Part shown: piece after piece, positions 17,070 through 26,056 of the stretch
How the letters are laid out: each line of letters starts with the position of its first letter
How positions within the stretch are numbered: position 1 is the stretch's first letter
NCBI GenBank assembly: GCA_011390635.1
Contig: JAABSA010000003.1
Coordinates: 62,001 to 126,000 of the forward strand
Length of the DNA stretch: 64,000 nt
Direction: 5' to 3'
Source: Desulfotignum sp.
GTDB taxonomy: Bacteria > Desulfobacterota > Desulfobacteria > Desulfobacterales > Desulfobacteraceae
The notes under the pieces: generated by a model
Database searches by the model: none
What the model was told of the DNA's origin: nothing
The model's input: the letters and a program-made list of their open reading frames with translations, nothing else
Translations under genes and position numbers: made by a program

Positions 17070-18233
17070 ATGGATATAGAAAAATTATTTGCAGCAAGAA
17101 ACCAGGGGGTGGAATGGTCCGGCATCCGCATCATGTTTGCCATGGCAGACAAGATCGACGGTGTGGTGAACTTGGGGATCGGCCAGCCGGATTTCGACAC
17201 CCCGGAACATATCCGGGATGCGGCCAAAACTGCCCTGGACCAGGGATACACCCGGTACCCCCCGGCCAGCGGATTTGTCGATCTGAGACAAGCAGTGGCA
17301 AAAAAACTGGCCAAAGAAAACAAAATCCAGGCAGACCCGGATGCGGAAATCTTTATCTCCGTGGGCGCCATGCAGGGGATATTCAACATCATGCTCCATC
17401 TGTTGAATACCGGGGATGAGGTACTGGTGGTGGACCCGGGATATGATTACTACTCCCAGATCCGGCTGTTCGGCGGAGTGCCGGTGCGCATTGCTGCCAG
17501 AGAAGAAAACCGGTTCAAGATCGACCCCGAAGAGGTGGCCCAGGCCATCACCCCGAAGACCAAGGCCTTTATCCTCAATACCCCCTCCAACCCCACCGGT
17601 GCCATATTTGACAGGGATATCCTGGAGCAGGTGGCTGCCGTCTGCCAGAAGCACGGTGTTATCGTCATTTCCGATGAACCTTATGAACACATCCTGTTTG
17701 ACGGCAACAACCATGTATCCATCGGCAGCCTGGACGGAATGCAGGATCTCACCGTCTCCATCTACACCCTGTCCAAATCCTATGCCATGACCGGGTGGCG
17801 TGTGGGGTATGTGGCAGCCCACAAAACCATTATTGCCGAAATGGAAAAGCTCATGGAGCACATGGTATCCGGGGTCACCAGTGTGGCACAACGGGCGGCC
17901 CTGGCCGCCATTGACGGATCCCAGGAGTGTGTCCGCCAGATGGTGGAAAAATATGCCAAACGCAGAGATCTTGTGATCGACGGATTGAACAGCATCAAGG
18001 GTATCTCCTGCATCACACCGGAATCCACGTTCTACGCCTTTGCCAACATCTCCTCATTCGGCATGTCCTCCTGGGAGTTTGCCCGGCATATGGTGGAAAA
18101 CCACAAAGTGGCCATGGTGCCGGGATCCATTTTCGGTGAAAACGGCGAAGGATATGTAAGAATTTCTTTTGCCACCAGCTCCGAAAACCTCCAGGAAGCC
18201 TTAAAACGTATAGAAAAAGGAGTGGCAAAATGA
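17070..18233 (+). CDS. Class I/II PLP aminotransferase
   Basis: A 387-residue fold-type I aminotransferase related to aspartate/aromatic aminotransferases. GIGQPDFDTPEHI near the N-terminus, YPPASGFVDLRQAVA, ILNTPSNPTGAIF and VISDEPYEHI are typical. The PLP lysine lies in YTLSKSYAMTGWRVGY (about residue 235), and VRISFATSSENLQEAL carries the Arg that binds the substrate carboxylate. The start is ATG 17070 with AGGA at good spacing; the longer open frame to 16920 overlaps the upstream gene. Its last bases overlap the M24 gene start (ATGA), so it belongs to the operon and probably removes the amino group released by the two hydrolases. Confidence 0.9.
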   Translation: MDIEKLFAARNQGVEWSGIRIMFAMADKIDGVVNLGIGQPDFDTPEHIRDAAKTALDQGYTRYPPASGFVDLRQAVAKKLAKENKIQADPDAEIFISVGAMQGIFNIMLHLLNTGDEVLVVDPGYDYYSQIRLFGGVPVRIAAREENRFKIDPEEVAQAITPKTKAFILNTPSNPTGAIFDRDILEQVAAVCQKHGVIVISDEPYEHILFDGNNHVSIGSLDGMQDLTVSIYTLSKSYAMTGWRVGYVAAHKTIIAEMEKLMEHMVSGVTSVAQRAALAAIDGSQECVRQMVEKYAKRRDLVIDGLNSIKGISCITPESTFYAFANISSFGMSSWEFARHMVENHKVAMVPGSIFGENGEGYVRISFATSSENLQEALKRIEKGVAK

Positions 18234-19405
18234 CCCTGTTTTCCCGCACCGAATATATGGACCGCATCACAAGGACCAAGACAGCCATGGCAGACCGGGG
18301 CATTGGGCTTCTGGTGGTGTGTGATCCTGCCAACATGAACTATCTCACCGGATATGACGGCTGGTCCTTTTATGTGCCCCAGGCAGTTCTGGTGATCGAC
18401 GACCAGGAGGAACCGGTGTGGATCGGCCGGAACATGGATGTCAACGGGGCGGTGCATACCGCGTTTATTAAAAAAGAAAACATGATCGGGTACCCGGATG
18501 ACTATGTCCAGTCCCCGGTCAAGCACCCCATGAACTTTGTGGCCGACGTTATCAAACAAAAGGGGTGGGACAAAAAAAACGTGGGCGTGGAAACCGATGC
18601 CTATTACTACACAGCCAGAAGTGATGCGGAACTGAAAAAAACCCTGGGCAAAGACACACTGACAGATGCGAATCTGCTGGTGAACTGGGTGCGCATCATC
18701 AAGTCTGAAGCAGAGATAGCCCTGATGTGCCAGGCAGGCAAAATTGCGGAAAAGGTGATGGCCACGGCATTGGAAAACCTGGTGCCCGGCCGGCGGGAAT
18801 GCGATGCCGTGGCTGCGGTGTTACAGGCCCAGGCATCGGGCACCCGGCAGTTCGGCGGTGATTACCCGGCCATCGTGCCCATGATGCCCACAGGAGAGAA
18901 AACCTCTGCCCCCCACCTGACCTGGACTGACGAACCCTACCAGGCCAACCAGGCCGTGAACCTGGAGCTGGCCGGATGCCGGCACCGGTACCACTGCCCC
19001 ATTGCCCGTACCGCGTTTCTGGGACCCAATCCGCCGCAGAAACTGTCGGATCTGGCAGACATCACTGTGGAGGGATTGAACCTGACCCTGGACACCATCA
19101 CACCGGGCATGACCGGCGAAAATGTGGAACGGGTATGGCGGGAGCATATCGCAAAAAAAGGGTTTGAAAAAGAATCGCGCATCGGCTATTCCATGGGCCT
19201 GAACTATCCGCCGGACTGGGGGGAGCACACCGCCAGCCTGCGGCCCGGAGACAAAACCGTTCTGGCACCGGGCATGACCTTTCACATGATTCTGGGCATG
19301 TGGATGGACAATTTCGGGTTTGAGTGCTCGGAATCTTTCCGGGTCACAGCCACTGGTACCGAAACCTTTGCCACGTTTGACCGCAAACTGTTCGTCATCA
19401 GGTAA
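18230..19405 (+). CDS. M24-family hydrolase, ectoine hydrolase (DoeA/EutD)-like
   Basis: A 391-residue creatinase/prolidase-fold protein. The signatures I associate with ectoine hydrolase DoeA are present: PANMNYLTGYDGWSFYVPQ, YVQSPVKHPM, GGDYPAIVPMMPTG, SAPHLTW, RYHCPIARTAFLG, and LNYPPDWGEHTASLRPGD. DoeA opens the ectoine ring to N-acetyl-2,4-diaminobutyrate. The metal ligands of true M24 aminopeptidases are largely replaced, as in creatinase-type members. An ectoine or ectoine-like substrate is supported by the amidohydrolase, aminotransferase and TRAP genes alongside. AAGGAG lies before the ATG inside the previous gene. Confidence 0.75.
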   Translation: MTLFSRTEYMDRITRTKTAMADRGIGLLVVCDPANMNYLTGYDGWSFYVPQAVLVIDDQEEPVWIGRNMDVNGAVHTAFIKKENMIGYPDDYVQSPVKHPMNFVADVIKQKGWDKKNVGVETDAYYYTARSDAELKKTLGKDTLTDANLLVNWVRIIKSEAEIALMCQAGKIAEKVMATALENLVPGRRECDAVAAVLQAQASGTRQFGGDYPAIVPMMPTGEKTSAPHLTWTDEPYQANQAVNLELAGCRHRYHCPIARTAFLGPNPPQKLSDLADITVEGLNLTLDTITPGMTGENVERVWREHIAKKGFEKESRIGYSMGLNYPPDWGEHTASLRPGDKTVLAPGMTFHMILGMWMDNFGFECSESFRVTATGTETFATFDRKLFVIR

Positions 19406-19416
19406 AAGGGGCGCCC

Positions 19417-20616
19417 ATGACTCAGGACCCGGCAAATATGGCATGGATAGACCAGGAGATCACAAAACTGGAACCGGAAATCATCCGGTTGTACCGGCAT
19501 TTTCACCAGCACCCGGAAACGGGATTCAAGGAGTTCCAGACCGCTGCGTTCATCGAAACCTATCTGACTGACCTGGGCCTCGCCCCTTTCCGGGTGGCCG
19601 GCACCGGTGTGGTGGCCGTGCTGGACTCTGGACGGCCCGGTCCCACCCTGATGCTCAGGGCCGACATGGATGCCCTGCCTGTTACCGAAGCCACCGGCCT
19701 TTCCTATGCATCCCGGAACCCCGGAGTGATGCATGCCTGCGGCCACGACGCCCACATGGCCATGCTCCTGGCAGCGGCCAGCGTGCTTTGCCGGCACAAG
19801 GATGCCTTTTTGGGCCGGATCAAACTGGTATTCCAGCCCAATGAAGAAGTGGCCGGCGCCATTCACATGATCCACCAGGGGGTCCTGGAAAATCCGAAAG
19901 TGGATGCAGCCATGGGCATTCACATTTGGAGCCAGATCCCTTCGGGCCGGGTGGGCATCTCTTCGGGCACGGTCATGGGGGGCCTGGATGTATTTAAAAT
20001 CAGAATCACCGGCAAAGGCGGCCACACCGGATATCCCCACAAGGCGGTGGACCCGGTGATTGCCGCCGCCGGCGTGATCCAGGCGGTCCAGGCGGTCCAG
20101 ACCCGGCAAATAGATGCCCAGGAACCCTGCGTCATCATGTTCGGTAAAATTGCAGCCGGAGAAAAAGCCAATATCATCCCCTCCCATGTGGATCTGGAAG
20201 GCACCATCCGGTTTTTGCATGCCGCACCTGAAGAAAGCCCGGAAAACCCCACCCGGAAATTCATCCGTATCTGCCGGCACATCTGTGATGCCCACATGTG
20301 CACCTGCAAAATTGACATTGACCATGAAAACATCCCGCTGGTCAATGACAATGCCATGGTATTGCTGGCCAAAAAAACAGCTGTTCAGGTGTTCGGCAGC
20401 CCGGATGTCATTGTGCCTGCCCGGTATATTCCCAGTGAAGATTTCAGTGAATTCACATCCCGGGTACCCGGGGTGTTTGTGTTTTTGGGATGTGCGGATC
20501 CTGAAAAAGGAACCGATATCCCCCACCATAACCCGGGATTCAAAATCGATGAATCCATACTCAAGAAAGGAGCGGAATTTCATGTCCATGGTGCCCTCAC
20601 ATATCTGAACGGATAA
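19417..20616 (+). CDS. M20 family amidohydrolase/deacetylase
   Basis: A 399-residue M20D-type metal amidohydrolase (HipO/AbgB-like). RHFHQHPETGFKEFQT is the family opening. Metal ligands are visible in LRADMDALP, HACGHDAHMAMLL, QPNEEVAGA and the final PHHNPGFKIDE. A dimerisation domain sits between (GLDVFKIRITGKGGHTGYPHKAVDP). Family members remove acyl groups from amino acids. Next to a DoeA-like protein, a deacetylase for an N-acetyl diamino acid is the natural reading (inference); classical DoeB belongs to a different zinc-enzyme family. AAGGGG lies just upstream, 11 bases after the M24 stop. Confidence 0.85.
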   Translation: MTQDPANMAWIDQEITKLEPEIIRLYRHFHQHPETGFKEFQTAAFIETYLTDLGLAPFRVAGTGVVAVLDSGRPGPTLMLRADMDALPVTEATGLSYASRNPGVMHACGHDAHMAMLLAAASVLCRHKDAFLGRIKLVFQPNEEVAGAIHMIHQGVLENPKVDAAMGIHIWSQIPSGRVGISSGTVMGGLDVFKIRITGKGGHTGYPHKAVDPVIAAAGVIQAVQAVQTRQIDAQEPCVIMFGKIAAGEKANIIPSHVDLEGTIRFLHAAPEESPENPTRKFIRICRHICDAHMCTCKIDIDHENIPLVNDNAMVLLAKKTAVQVFGSPDVIVPARYIPSEDFSEFTSRVPGVFVFLGCADPEKGTDIPHHNPGFKIDESILKKGAEFHVHGALTYLNG

Positions 20617-20673
20617 GGTACCCTGGAAACCCGAAAACAATTTATCCAACATTTTTTTACGAAGGAGAACGCC

Positions 20674-21729
20674 ATGAAACAGACACTTTCCAAACTGGCA
20701 ATCATTTTTCTGGCAGGAATTTTCTGCCTGACAGCCTCCCATGCCTTTGCTGCCAACTATGCAGGCAAACCCATCAAGGCAAAACTGGCATCAGAAGAAC
20801 TTGAAGGCGATTTTATGACCGTGTGGGCCAGAAATTTTTCAGATCACATGAAAAAATGGTCCGACGACAAAATTGATATCAATGTCTATCCATACGGCAC
20901 CCTGGGGACTCTCGGCGATATCAATGAACTGGCCCAGATGGGGGTGGTGGAATACGTATTCTCCGATTATGCCTGGATCAGCGCGTTTGTTCCCCAGGCC
21001 CAGGTACTGACCCTCAACTACATCTTTCCCACAGAAGACGTCCCTGAAACCATTGACTGGATCGTGCGCAACGGAGAATTTTTCCCCCTGCTGGAAAAAG
21101 CGTTCCGGAAAAACGGGCTGGTGCCCCTGGCTGTCATGTTTGAAGGATGGCAATGGGTGACATCCAACAAAAAAATCACCTCGCTTTCAGACGTCAAGGG
21201 GCAAAAACTGCGGGTCATGTCCTCCAAACTGCTGGTGGAAGGCTACAAAGCCTATGGTGCGGTTCCCACCCCCATGGATTACGGCGAGGTATACTCCGGT
21301 CTGCAGATGGGGCTTATTGACGGACAGGTCAATCCGCTGTTCGCCATTAACAGCATGAAATTCTATGAAGTACAAAAATACTGCACCCAGCTCAAGAGTG
21401 AGCCTTTTTTAGGCATTCCCACCGTGAACCAGGAGTTTTTCGACAGCCTGCCCCAAAATGTCCAGGATGAAATGAAAAAATTCTGGGTGGATGCCATTAT
21501 TCCGGCCGGTAAATGGATCATGGAAAAAAATGCAGCAGACAAGGAAAAGATGCTGGCAGCCAAACCCGAACTGGAATTCAATGTGCTGGATGATGCCGCC
21601 ATCACCGAATTCGAGGCAGCAGCTGAAACCGTATATCCCAAATTCACCGAAATTGGCGGGGAAGGGGCTGATGAGATTCTGGCAGCCCTGCTCAAGGATG
21701 TGGAAAATGCCAAAAAAGCCCTGAAATAA
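20674..21729 (+). CDS. TRAP transporter periplasmic substrate-binding protein (DctP family)
   Basis: 351 residues with a signal peptide (basic MKQTLSK, hydrophobic AIIFLAGIFCLTA, probable cleavage after SHAFA), so it is exported to the periplasm. The mature part follows the DctP fold: NVYPYGTLGTLGDINELAQMG near the start, GQKLRVMSSKLLVEGYKAYGAVPTPM as the conserved central Arg-containing motif, and GLIDGQVNPLFAI. The Arg in LRVMSS normally binds the substrate carboxylate. It captures the substrate for the DctQM permease encoded next. AAGGAG precedes the ATG. Confidence 0.92.
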   Translation: MKQTLSKLAIIFLAGIFCLTASHAFAANYAGKPIKAKLASEELEGDFMTVWARNFSDHMKKWSDDKIDINVYPYGTLGTLGDINELAQMGVVEYVFSDYAWISAFVPQAQVLTLNYIFPTEDVPETIDWIVRNGEFFPLLEKAFRKNGLVPLAVMFEGWQWVTSNKKITSLSDVKGQKLRVMSSKLLVEGYKAYGAVPTPMDYGEVYSGLQMGLIDGQVNPLFAINSMKFYEVQKYCTQLKSEPFLGIPTVNQEFFDSLPQNVQDEMKKFWVDAIIPAGKWIMEKNAADKEKMLAAKPELEFNVLDDAAITEFEAAAETVYPKFTEIGGEGADEILAALLKDVENAKKALK

Positions 21730-21793
21730 AACTTGAAAAAAAGGCAGCCCTGTCAACCGGGGCTGCCCCGCACCTTAACACCAGAGGCACACC

Positions 21794-22369
21794 ATGAACC
21801 CTTTGCAGCAAAAACCCACCCGGACCCGGCTCCAGCAGTTCAACCATATTATCGGGGTTCTGGTCAACGGACTGGAGGTCTCCATCCTGGTATCCTGCGT
21901 GGCTGCCCTGGCCATCCTTCTCATGGCCAATGTGTTTGCCCGCACCTTTTTTCAAAGTCTGTATTTTGCAGAAGAAGTCTCCATGTTCCTGGTCATGCTC
22001 ATCACCTTTACCGGGGTGAGCTACGGGGTGAGAAAAGCCCGCCACATACGCATGGGCGCATTTTTAGATGCCATGCCACCGAAAATGGAAAAAACCTTTA
22101 TCATGATCATTTGTCTTGTTTCTGCTGTTGTCATGGGCATCATGTGCATCTCTTCCTGGGATTACCTGATGAATGCCATGTCCAGGGGACACATGACACC
22201 GGCGCTGCGGGTGCCCAAATGGACATTTTATGTGATCATGCCCATCGGTTTCGGCCTGGCCGGTATCCAGTATTTTCGCACCATCATCAAAAATTTCACG
22301 GAACCGGATCCCTGGCAGTCTCCGGACCAGCAAAGCGAATATGAAGATGAAATCACAGGAGGACCATAA
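21794..22369 (+). CDS. TRAP transporter small permease (DctQ family)
   Basis: A 191-residue membrane protein with about four transmembrane helices (SILVSCVAALAILLMANVF; SMFLVMLITFTGVSYGV; TFIMIICLVSAVVMGIM; FYVIMPIGFGLAGIQYF). The pattern FAEEVSMFL...YGVRKARHIRMGAFLD is the standard DctQ signature. It pairs with the large DctM subunit, whose gene starts four bases after its stop. The acidic tail is cytoplasmic. The subunit is required for Na+-driven uptake, but its exact role in transport is poorly defined in the family. Confidence 0.92.
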   Translation: MNPLQQKPTRTRLQQFNHIIGVLVNGLEVSILVSCVAALAILLMANVFARTFFQSLYFAEEVSMFLVMLITFTGVSYGVRKARHIRMGAFLDAMPPKMEKTFIMIICLVSAVVMGIMCISSWDYLMNAMSRGHMTPALRVPKWTFYVIMPIGFGLAGIQYFRTIIKNFTEPDPWQSPDQQSEYEDEITGGP

Positions 22370-22372
22370 ACC

Positions 22373-23662
22373 ATGATGCTTTTCGGACTCAGTCTTCTGG
22401 TTATGCTGTTGTTCGGGTTTCCCTTTATGGTCACCCTGCTGGGGTCTTTGATTCTCTATATCGCTGTGTACATGCCCGAATTTGCCCCAAGAATGCTGGT
22501 CACCATGGTTCAGCAGGTCATCACCGGGGTCACCCCGCCGGCCCTGGTCTGCGTGCCCATGTTTATTCTGTCAGCATCCATTATCACCTCCGGGGAATCG
22601 GCGTTTCGACTGATCCGCATGATCAAGGTGTTTGTGGGCCACCTGCCCGGGGGTCTGCCCATAACCACCAACGCATCCTGCACCCTGTTCGGAGCGGTCT
22701 CCGGGTCTACCCAGGCCACGGTGGCCGCCATCGGCGGCACCATGCGGCCCATGCTCCTGGATGCGGGCTATAAAAGCTCCTTTACCCTGGGGCTGATCAT
22801 CAATTCCAGTGACATTGCCTTTCTCATCCCCCCCAGTATCGGGTTCATCGTATACGGGGTAGCCACCTCCACCTCCATCGGCATGCTGTTTCTCGCAGGT
22901 ATTCTGCCGGGATTAATGATACTGGTGATGTTCTCCATCTACTGCTATTTTTATTCAAAAATCAACCATGTGGGGACCCTGCCCAAAGCAACCACTGCCG
23001 AACGGATCGATGCCATCAAAGGGGGCCTGCCGGTAATGGGATTTCCCTTGATCATTGTCGGCGGTATTTACACCGGGATTTTCAGTCCGACGGAAGCGGC
23101 GGCTGCCGCTGTTTTTTACGCCCTGGTCCTTGAAACAATTATTTACAAAAGCCTGACCTTTGAACGGATTCTGGATGCCTTTCTCCAGACAGGGGTGATC
23201 ACCGGGGTGGTATTCATCCTGGTGGGGGCGGGCCAGGCATTTTCCTTTCTCATTGGATTTCTCCAGCTGCCGGACCAGTTTCTGCCCCCGCTGTTCGGCA
23301 CCGATCCCTCCATGCTCCGGGTGATCACCATCGTGGTGGTGGTATATTTTGTGGCCTGCATGTTTGTGGACCCCATTGTGGCTATCTTTATTTTAAGCCC
23401 AATATTTCAGCCCTATGTGGTGGGTGCCGGTGTGGACCCTATTCTGCTGGGCACCCTGGTTACCCTCCAGGCAGCCATCGGATCCGCCACCCCGCCGTTC
23501 GGCTGTGACATCTTCACGGCCCAGCTTATTTTCCGGCGGCCCTACCTGGAAGTCATCGGCCATGCCCTGCCATTTTTGCTCATCCTGATTCTGGCCACAG
23601 CACTGCTCATCACCTTTCCCCAGATCGCGTTGTTTTTGCCCAGCCTGGCCATGGGGGGATAA
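22373..23662 (+). CDS. TRAP transporter large permease (DctM family)
   Basis: A 429-residue polytopic permease with about 12 hydrophobic segments. Family motifs include VTPPALVCVPMFILSASI, GAVSGSTQATVAAIGGTM, INSSDIAFLIPPSIGFIVYGVATSTSIG, FSPTEAAAAAVFYAL and GSATPPFGCDIFTA. These form the Na+ and substrate path of the elevator transporter. Together with the upstream P and Q genes it makes a complete uptake system for the unit's substrate, probably a small carboxylate or zwitterion. It is followed after 29 bases by the racemase-like gene. Confidence 0.93.
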   Translation: MMLFGLSLLVMLLFGFPFMVTLLGSLILYIAVYMPEFAPRMLVTMVQQVITGVTPPALVCVPMFILSASIITSGESAFRLIRMIKVFVGHLPGGLPITTNASCTLFGAVSGSTQATVAAIGGTMRPMLLDAGYKSSFTLGLIINSSDIAFLIPPSIGFIVYGVATSTSIGMLFLAGILPGLMILVMFSIYCYFYSKINHVGTLPKATTAERIDAIKGGLPVMGFPLIIVGGIYTGIFSPTEAAAAAVFYALVLETIIYKSLTFERILDAFLQTGVITGVVFILVGAGQAFSFLIGFLQLPDQFLPPLFGTDPSMLRVITIVVVVYFVACMFVDPIVAIFILSPIFQPYVVGAGVDPILLGTLVTLQAAIGSATPPFGCDIFTAQLIFRRPYLEVIGHALPFLLILILATALLITFPQIALFLPSLAMGG

Positions 23663-23691
23663 CCAAAAAACAGATAACCGCCGGAGATCAG

Positions 23692-24417
23692 ATGAAATAC
23701 ACCATCAAAAATCAGCAGGTATCCTATGGAGAAGCCATGGGCATACTGCTGCTGGACTCGGTCATCCCGTTTATTCCGGGGGATGTGGCCAATGCCACCA
23801 CCTATGACTTTCCCGTGCGGTTCAAAAAAATACCCGGGTTCAGCGTGGCCCGGGCCGTGGGCAAAGACGACACCGTTTATGAAGATCTTCTGACGGCAGC
23901 CCGGGATCTGGCTGCCAACGGGGTTCGGGCCGTCACCGGAGACTGCGGATTCATGGCCCTGCACCAGCAGCGGCTGCAGCAGGACCTGGGGCTGCCGGTG
24001 TTTTTATCTTCGCTGCTCCAGATCCCCTTTATCCGGCACCTGGTGCCTGTCGGAACCGGCATCGGCATCATCACAGCTGACAGCCAGGGCCTGACCCCGG
24101 CCTTTCTGGAAAAGATCAAAATCCCCCCCGGCCCGGATCTGGTGATCCAGGGCCTGGAAACCTGTCCGGAATTTGCCGCTGCCGTTCTGACGGAAAAAGG
24201 CAGCCTGGATGCGGATAAAATCCAGGATGAGGTAACGGCAGCTGCCCGGAGTCTTCGGACACAGGGAGTGGGAGCGATCTTACTGGAATGCAGCGTATTG
24301 CCCCCCTATGCCCGGGCCGTACACCAGGCCACGGGCCTGCCGGTGTTTGATTACATCACCATGATCAATTATGTGTTCCATGCCCTGGAACCACACCGCT
24401 ACCGCGGGTTCATGTGA
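23692..24417 (+). CDS. Aspartate/glutamate racemase-like protein
   Basis: 241 residues of the Asp/Glu/hydantoin racemase superfamily, cofactor-independent enzymes with two facing cysteines. The first is in VTGDCGFMAL (about residue 86) and the second in LLECSVLPPYARAV (about residue 202). ATTYDFPVRFKK and the GTGIGIITADSQ strand also fit. The superfamily covers racemases, maleate isomerase and arylmalonate decarboxylase; with both cysteines present, racemisation or isomerisation of an operon intermediate is plausible. GGAG precedes the ATG. It is the last gene of the plus-strand unit. Confidence 0.82.
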   Translation: MKYTIKNQQVSYGEAMGILLLDSVIPFIPGDVANATTYDFPVRFKKIPGFSVARAVGKDDTVYEDLLTAARDLAANGVRAVTGDCGFMALHQQRLQQDLGLPVFLSSLLQIPFIRHLVPVGTGIGIITADSQGLTPAFLEKIKIPPGPDLVIQGLETCPEFAAAVLTEKGSLDADKIQDEVTAAARSLRTQGVGAILLECSVLPPYARAVHQATGLPVFDYITMINYVFHALEPHRYRGFM

Positions 24418-24483
24418 CAAAGCGATTCATCCATCCGGTCTTCAAGAACTGCCGAAGGTGACTGATGAATGGTATTCAAACCT

Positions 24484-24530
24484 TTACTTTAAGATATTTC
24501 AAAGTTATAATTCGAAATATCTTAAAGTAA
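24484..24530. promoter_or_regulatory. 17-bp-arm inverted repeat in the leader of the DUF4143 ATPase gene
   Basis: Perfect arms TTACTTTAAGATATTTC (24484-24500) and its complement (24514-24530) enclose 13 bases. The right arm abuts the AAGGAGG ribosome site of the ATPase gene (start 24541). It could be a repressor operator or an RNA hairpin limiting ribosome access. Confidence 0.75.
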
Positions 24531-24540
24531 GGAGGCCGAT

Positions 24541-25734
24541 ATGTGGATTGAACGTCAGATCAAAGACCGGGTGAACCGCTGTGTACAGTCCCGACCGGCT
24601 ATCCTTGTAACCGGTGCCAGGCAGACGGGAAAAAGCACGCTGCTTCAGCACATGTTCCCTGACACCACCTATATCACCTTTGATCATCTGCAACAGGTGG
24701 AAGCAGCCAGGGAAGCACCGGAACAGTTTCTTTCCCGGTTTCTGGATCCGGTGATTCTCGATGAAATCCAGTATGTCCCTGAATTGTTCCGGGAGTTGAA
24801 AATTGTCATCGATAATCATCGAGAGCGTTACGGCTGGTGGATGATGACCGGCTCCCAGCAGTTCTCACTCATGGAACAGGTCAGCGAGAGTCTGGCCGGA
24901 AGAATCGCCCTGCTCCGCCTTGAAACCCTGAGCGCCATGGAACTGCGGCAGGCAAAGGTCCCTGATCCGGACCGGTTTCTTTTCCGGGGCGGATATCCGG
25001 AACTGTGGGCCAACAAACACCTGACCATGACCGATTTTTTTGAAAGTTACGTCCGCACCTATGTGGAACGGGACCTGAAAACCATTATAGATGTAAAAAA
25101 CCTGAGCGATTTCAGACGGTTTTTCAGGGTGGCTGCCACCCGGACCGGCCAGCTGCTCAATTACCGGGGTCTGGCTGCAGATGTCGGGGTTTCCGACGTC
25201 ACCATCAAAAAATGGATCCACGCCCTGGAGATCAGCGGCCTGATTTACCTGCTGCCGCCCTTTTACGCCAATATCGGCAAACGCCTGGTCAAATCCCCGA
25301 AACTGTATTTCGGTGATCACGGTCTGCTGTGTCACCTGCTGGGCATTGACAGTGACGCGCAATGGCATGACCACCCCCTTAAAGGCAGCCTCTGGGAAAA
25401 TCTGGTGATGATGGAACTGATCAAAACCATGGACCTTCATCCGGGCACAGACCTGTTTTTCTACAGGGACCAGAACGGAGTGGAGATCGATTTTCTCATT
25501 GAAAAAAATGACCGCCTGATTCTAATGGAAGCAAAAGCCGGGGAGCGGTTTGCCCCGGAAAAACTGCACTTCAGCCGGGTCACCCCCCTGCTGGGCAACC
25601 GGTACCAACAGGTTCACAACCTGCTGGCCCTGAACATGCCGGGAAAAGAGATATTGCCCCGAAAACAGTTTGTGTGTTTCAACCCGCTGCATACCAGCCC
25701 GGCCGCTGCGGCCGACAGTCCGTCATCTGCCTGA
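24541..25734 (+). CDS. AAA (AAA_14) ATPase with DUF4143 domain
   Basis: A 397-residue protein of the AAA_14/DUF4143 family. Walker A VTGARQTGKSTLL lies at residues 23-35, Walker B VILDEIQYVPELF follows, and MMTGSQQFSLM is sensor-like. The C-terminal DUF4143 part has YVRTYVERDL, a winged-helix-like region (LAADVGVSDVTIKKWIHALE) and a nuclease-like ending FYRDQNGVEIDFLIE...LMEAKAG that resembles PD-(D/E)xK folds. The cellular role is unknown; such genes are often accessory. It is isolated, with a strong inverted repeat in its leader and two repetitive hairpin elements downstream, consistent with an acquired locus. Confidence 0.88.
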   Translation: MWIERQIKDRVNRCVQSRPAILVTGARQTGKSTLLQHMFPDTTYITFDHLQQVEAAREAPEQFLSRFLDPVILDEIQYVPELFRELKIVIDNHRERYGWWMMTGSQQFSLMEQVSESLAGRIALLRLETLSAMELRQAKVPDPDRFLFRGGYPELWANKHLTMTDFFESYVRTYVERDLKTIIDVKNLSDFRRFFRVAATRTGQLLNYRGLAADVGVSDVTIKKWIHALEISGLIYLLPPFYANIGKRLVKSPKLYFGDHGLLCHLLGIDSDAQWHDHPLKGSLWENLVMMELIKTMDLHPGTDLFFYRDQNGVEIDFLIEKNDRLILMEAKAGERFAPEKLHFSRVTPLLGNRYQQVHNLLALNMPGKEILPRKQFVCFNPLHTSPAAAADSPSSA

Positions 25735-25826
25735 AAACATCCGCATGTATTTGGAATCCTTTCGTGGACCTGAAACAATTCGATGCAGGTGTTCTGTGGT
25801 CCGCTTGTACTCTTTGGGTTCGACCC

Positions 25827-26015
25827 GTGGGGGGCGGTGCTGGTTGCCCTTACCCGTCTGTCCCGGTTGACAGGGTGTAGGGCATGCTGCACTAAACGGC
25901 AAAAACTGCGGGCAGGTATGTCCTCAAACAGTTTGCCGTTCTTAACGCTCCGCATGCCCACACCCTGTAACAACCGTCCCAGAATGGGATTCGAGCAACC
26001 AGCACCACCCCCCAC
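25827..26015 (-). repeat. Large ~190-bp nested-hairpin element, copy B
   Basis: Outer arms 25827-25847 and 25995-26015 (21 bp, one mismatch; GTGGGGGGCGGTGC / complement) enclose a core shared almost base for base with copies C and D, here on the minus strand. The core makes its own long stem (ACAGGGTGTGGGCATGC / GCATGCCCTACACCCTGT) and an inner one (AACGGCAAA / TTTTTGCCGTT). It lies in the 424-base gene-free stretch 25735-26158, which otherwise holds only small hairpin B. Confidence 0.9.
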
Positions 26016-26056
26016 TAGCCGAGGAAATAAAGCTGACGGCCCATGGCAAGGCGGGA

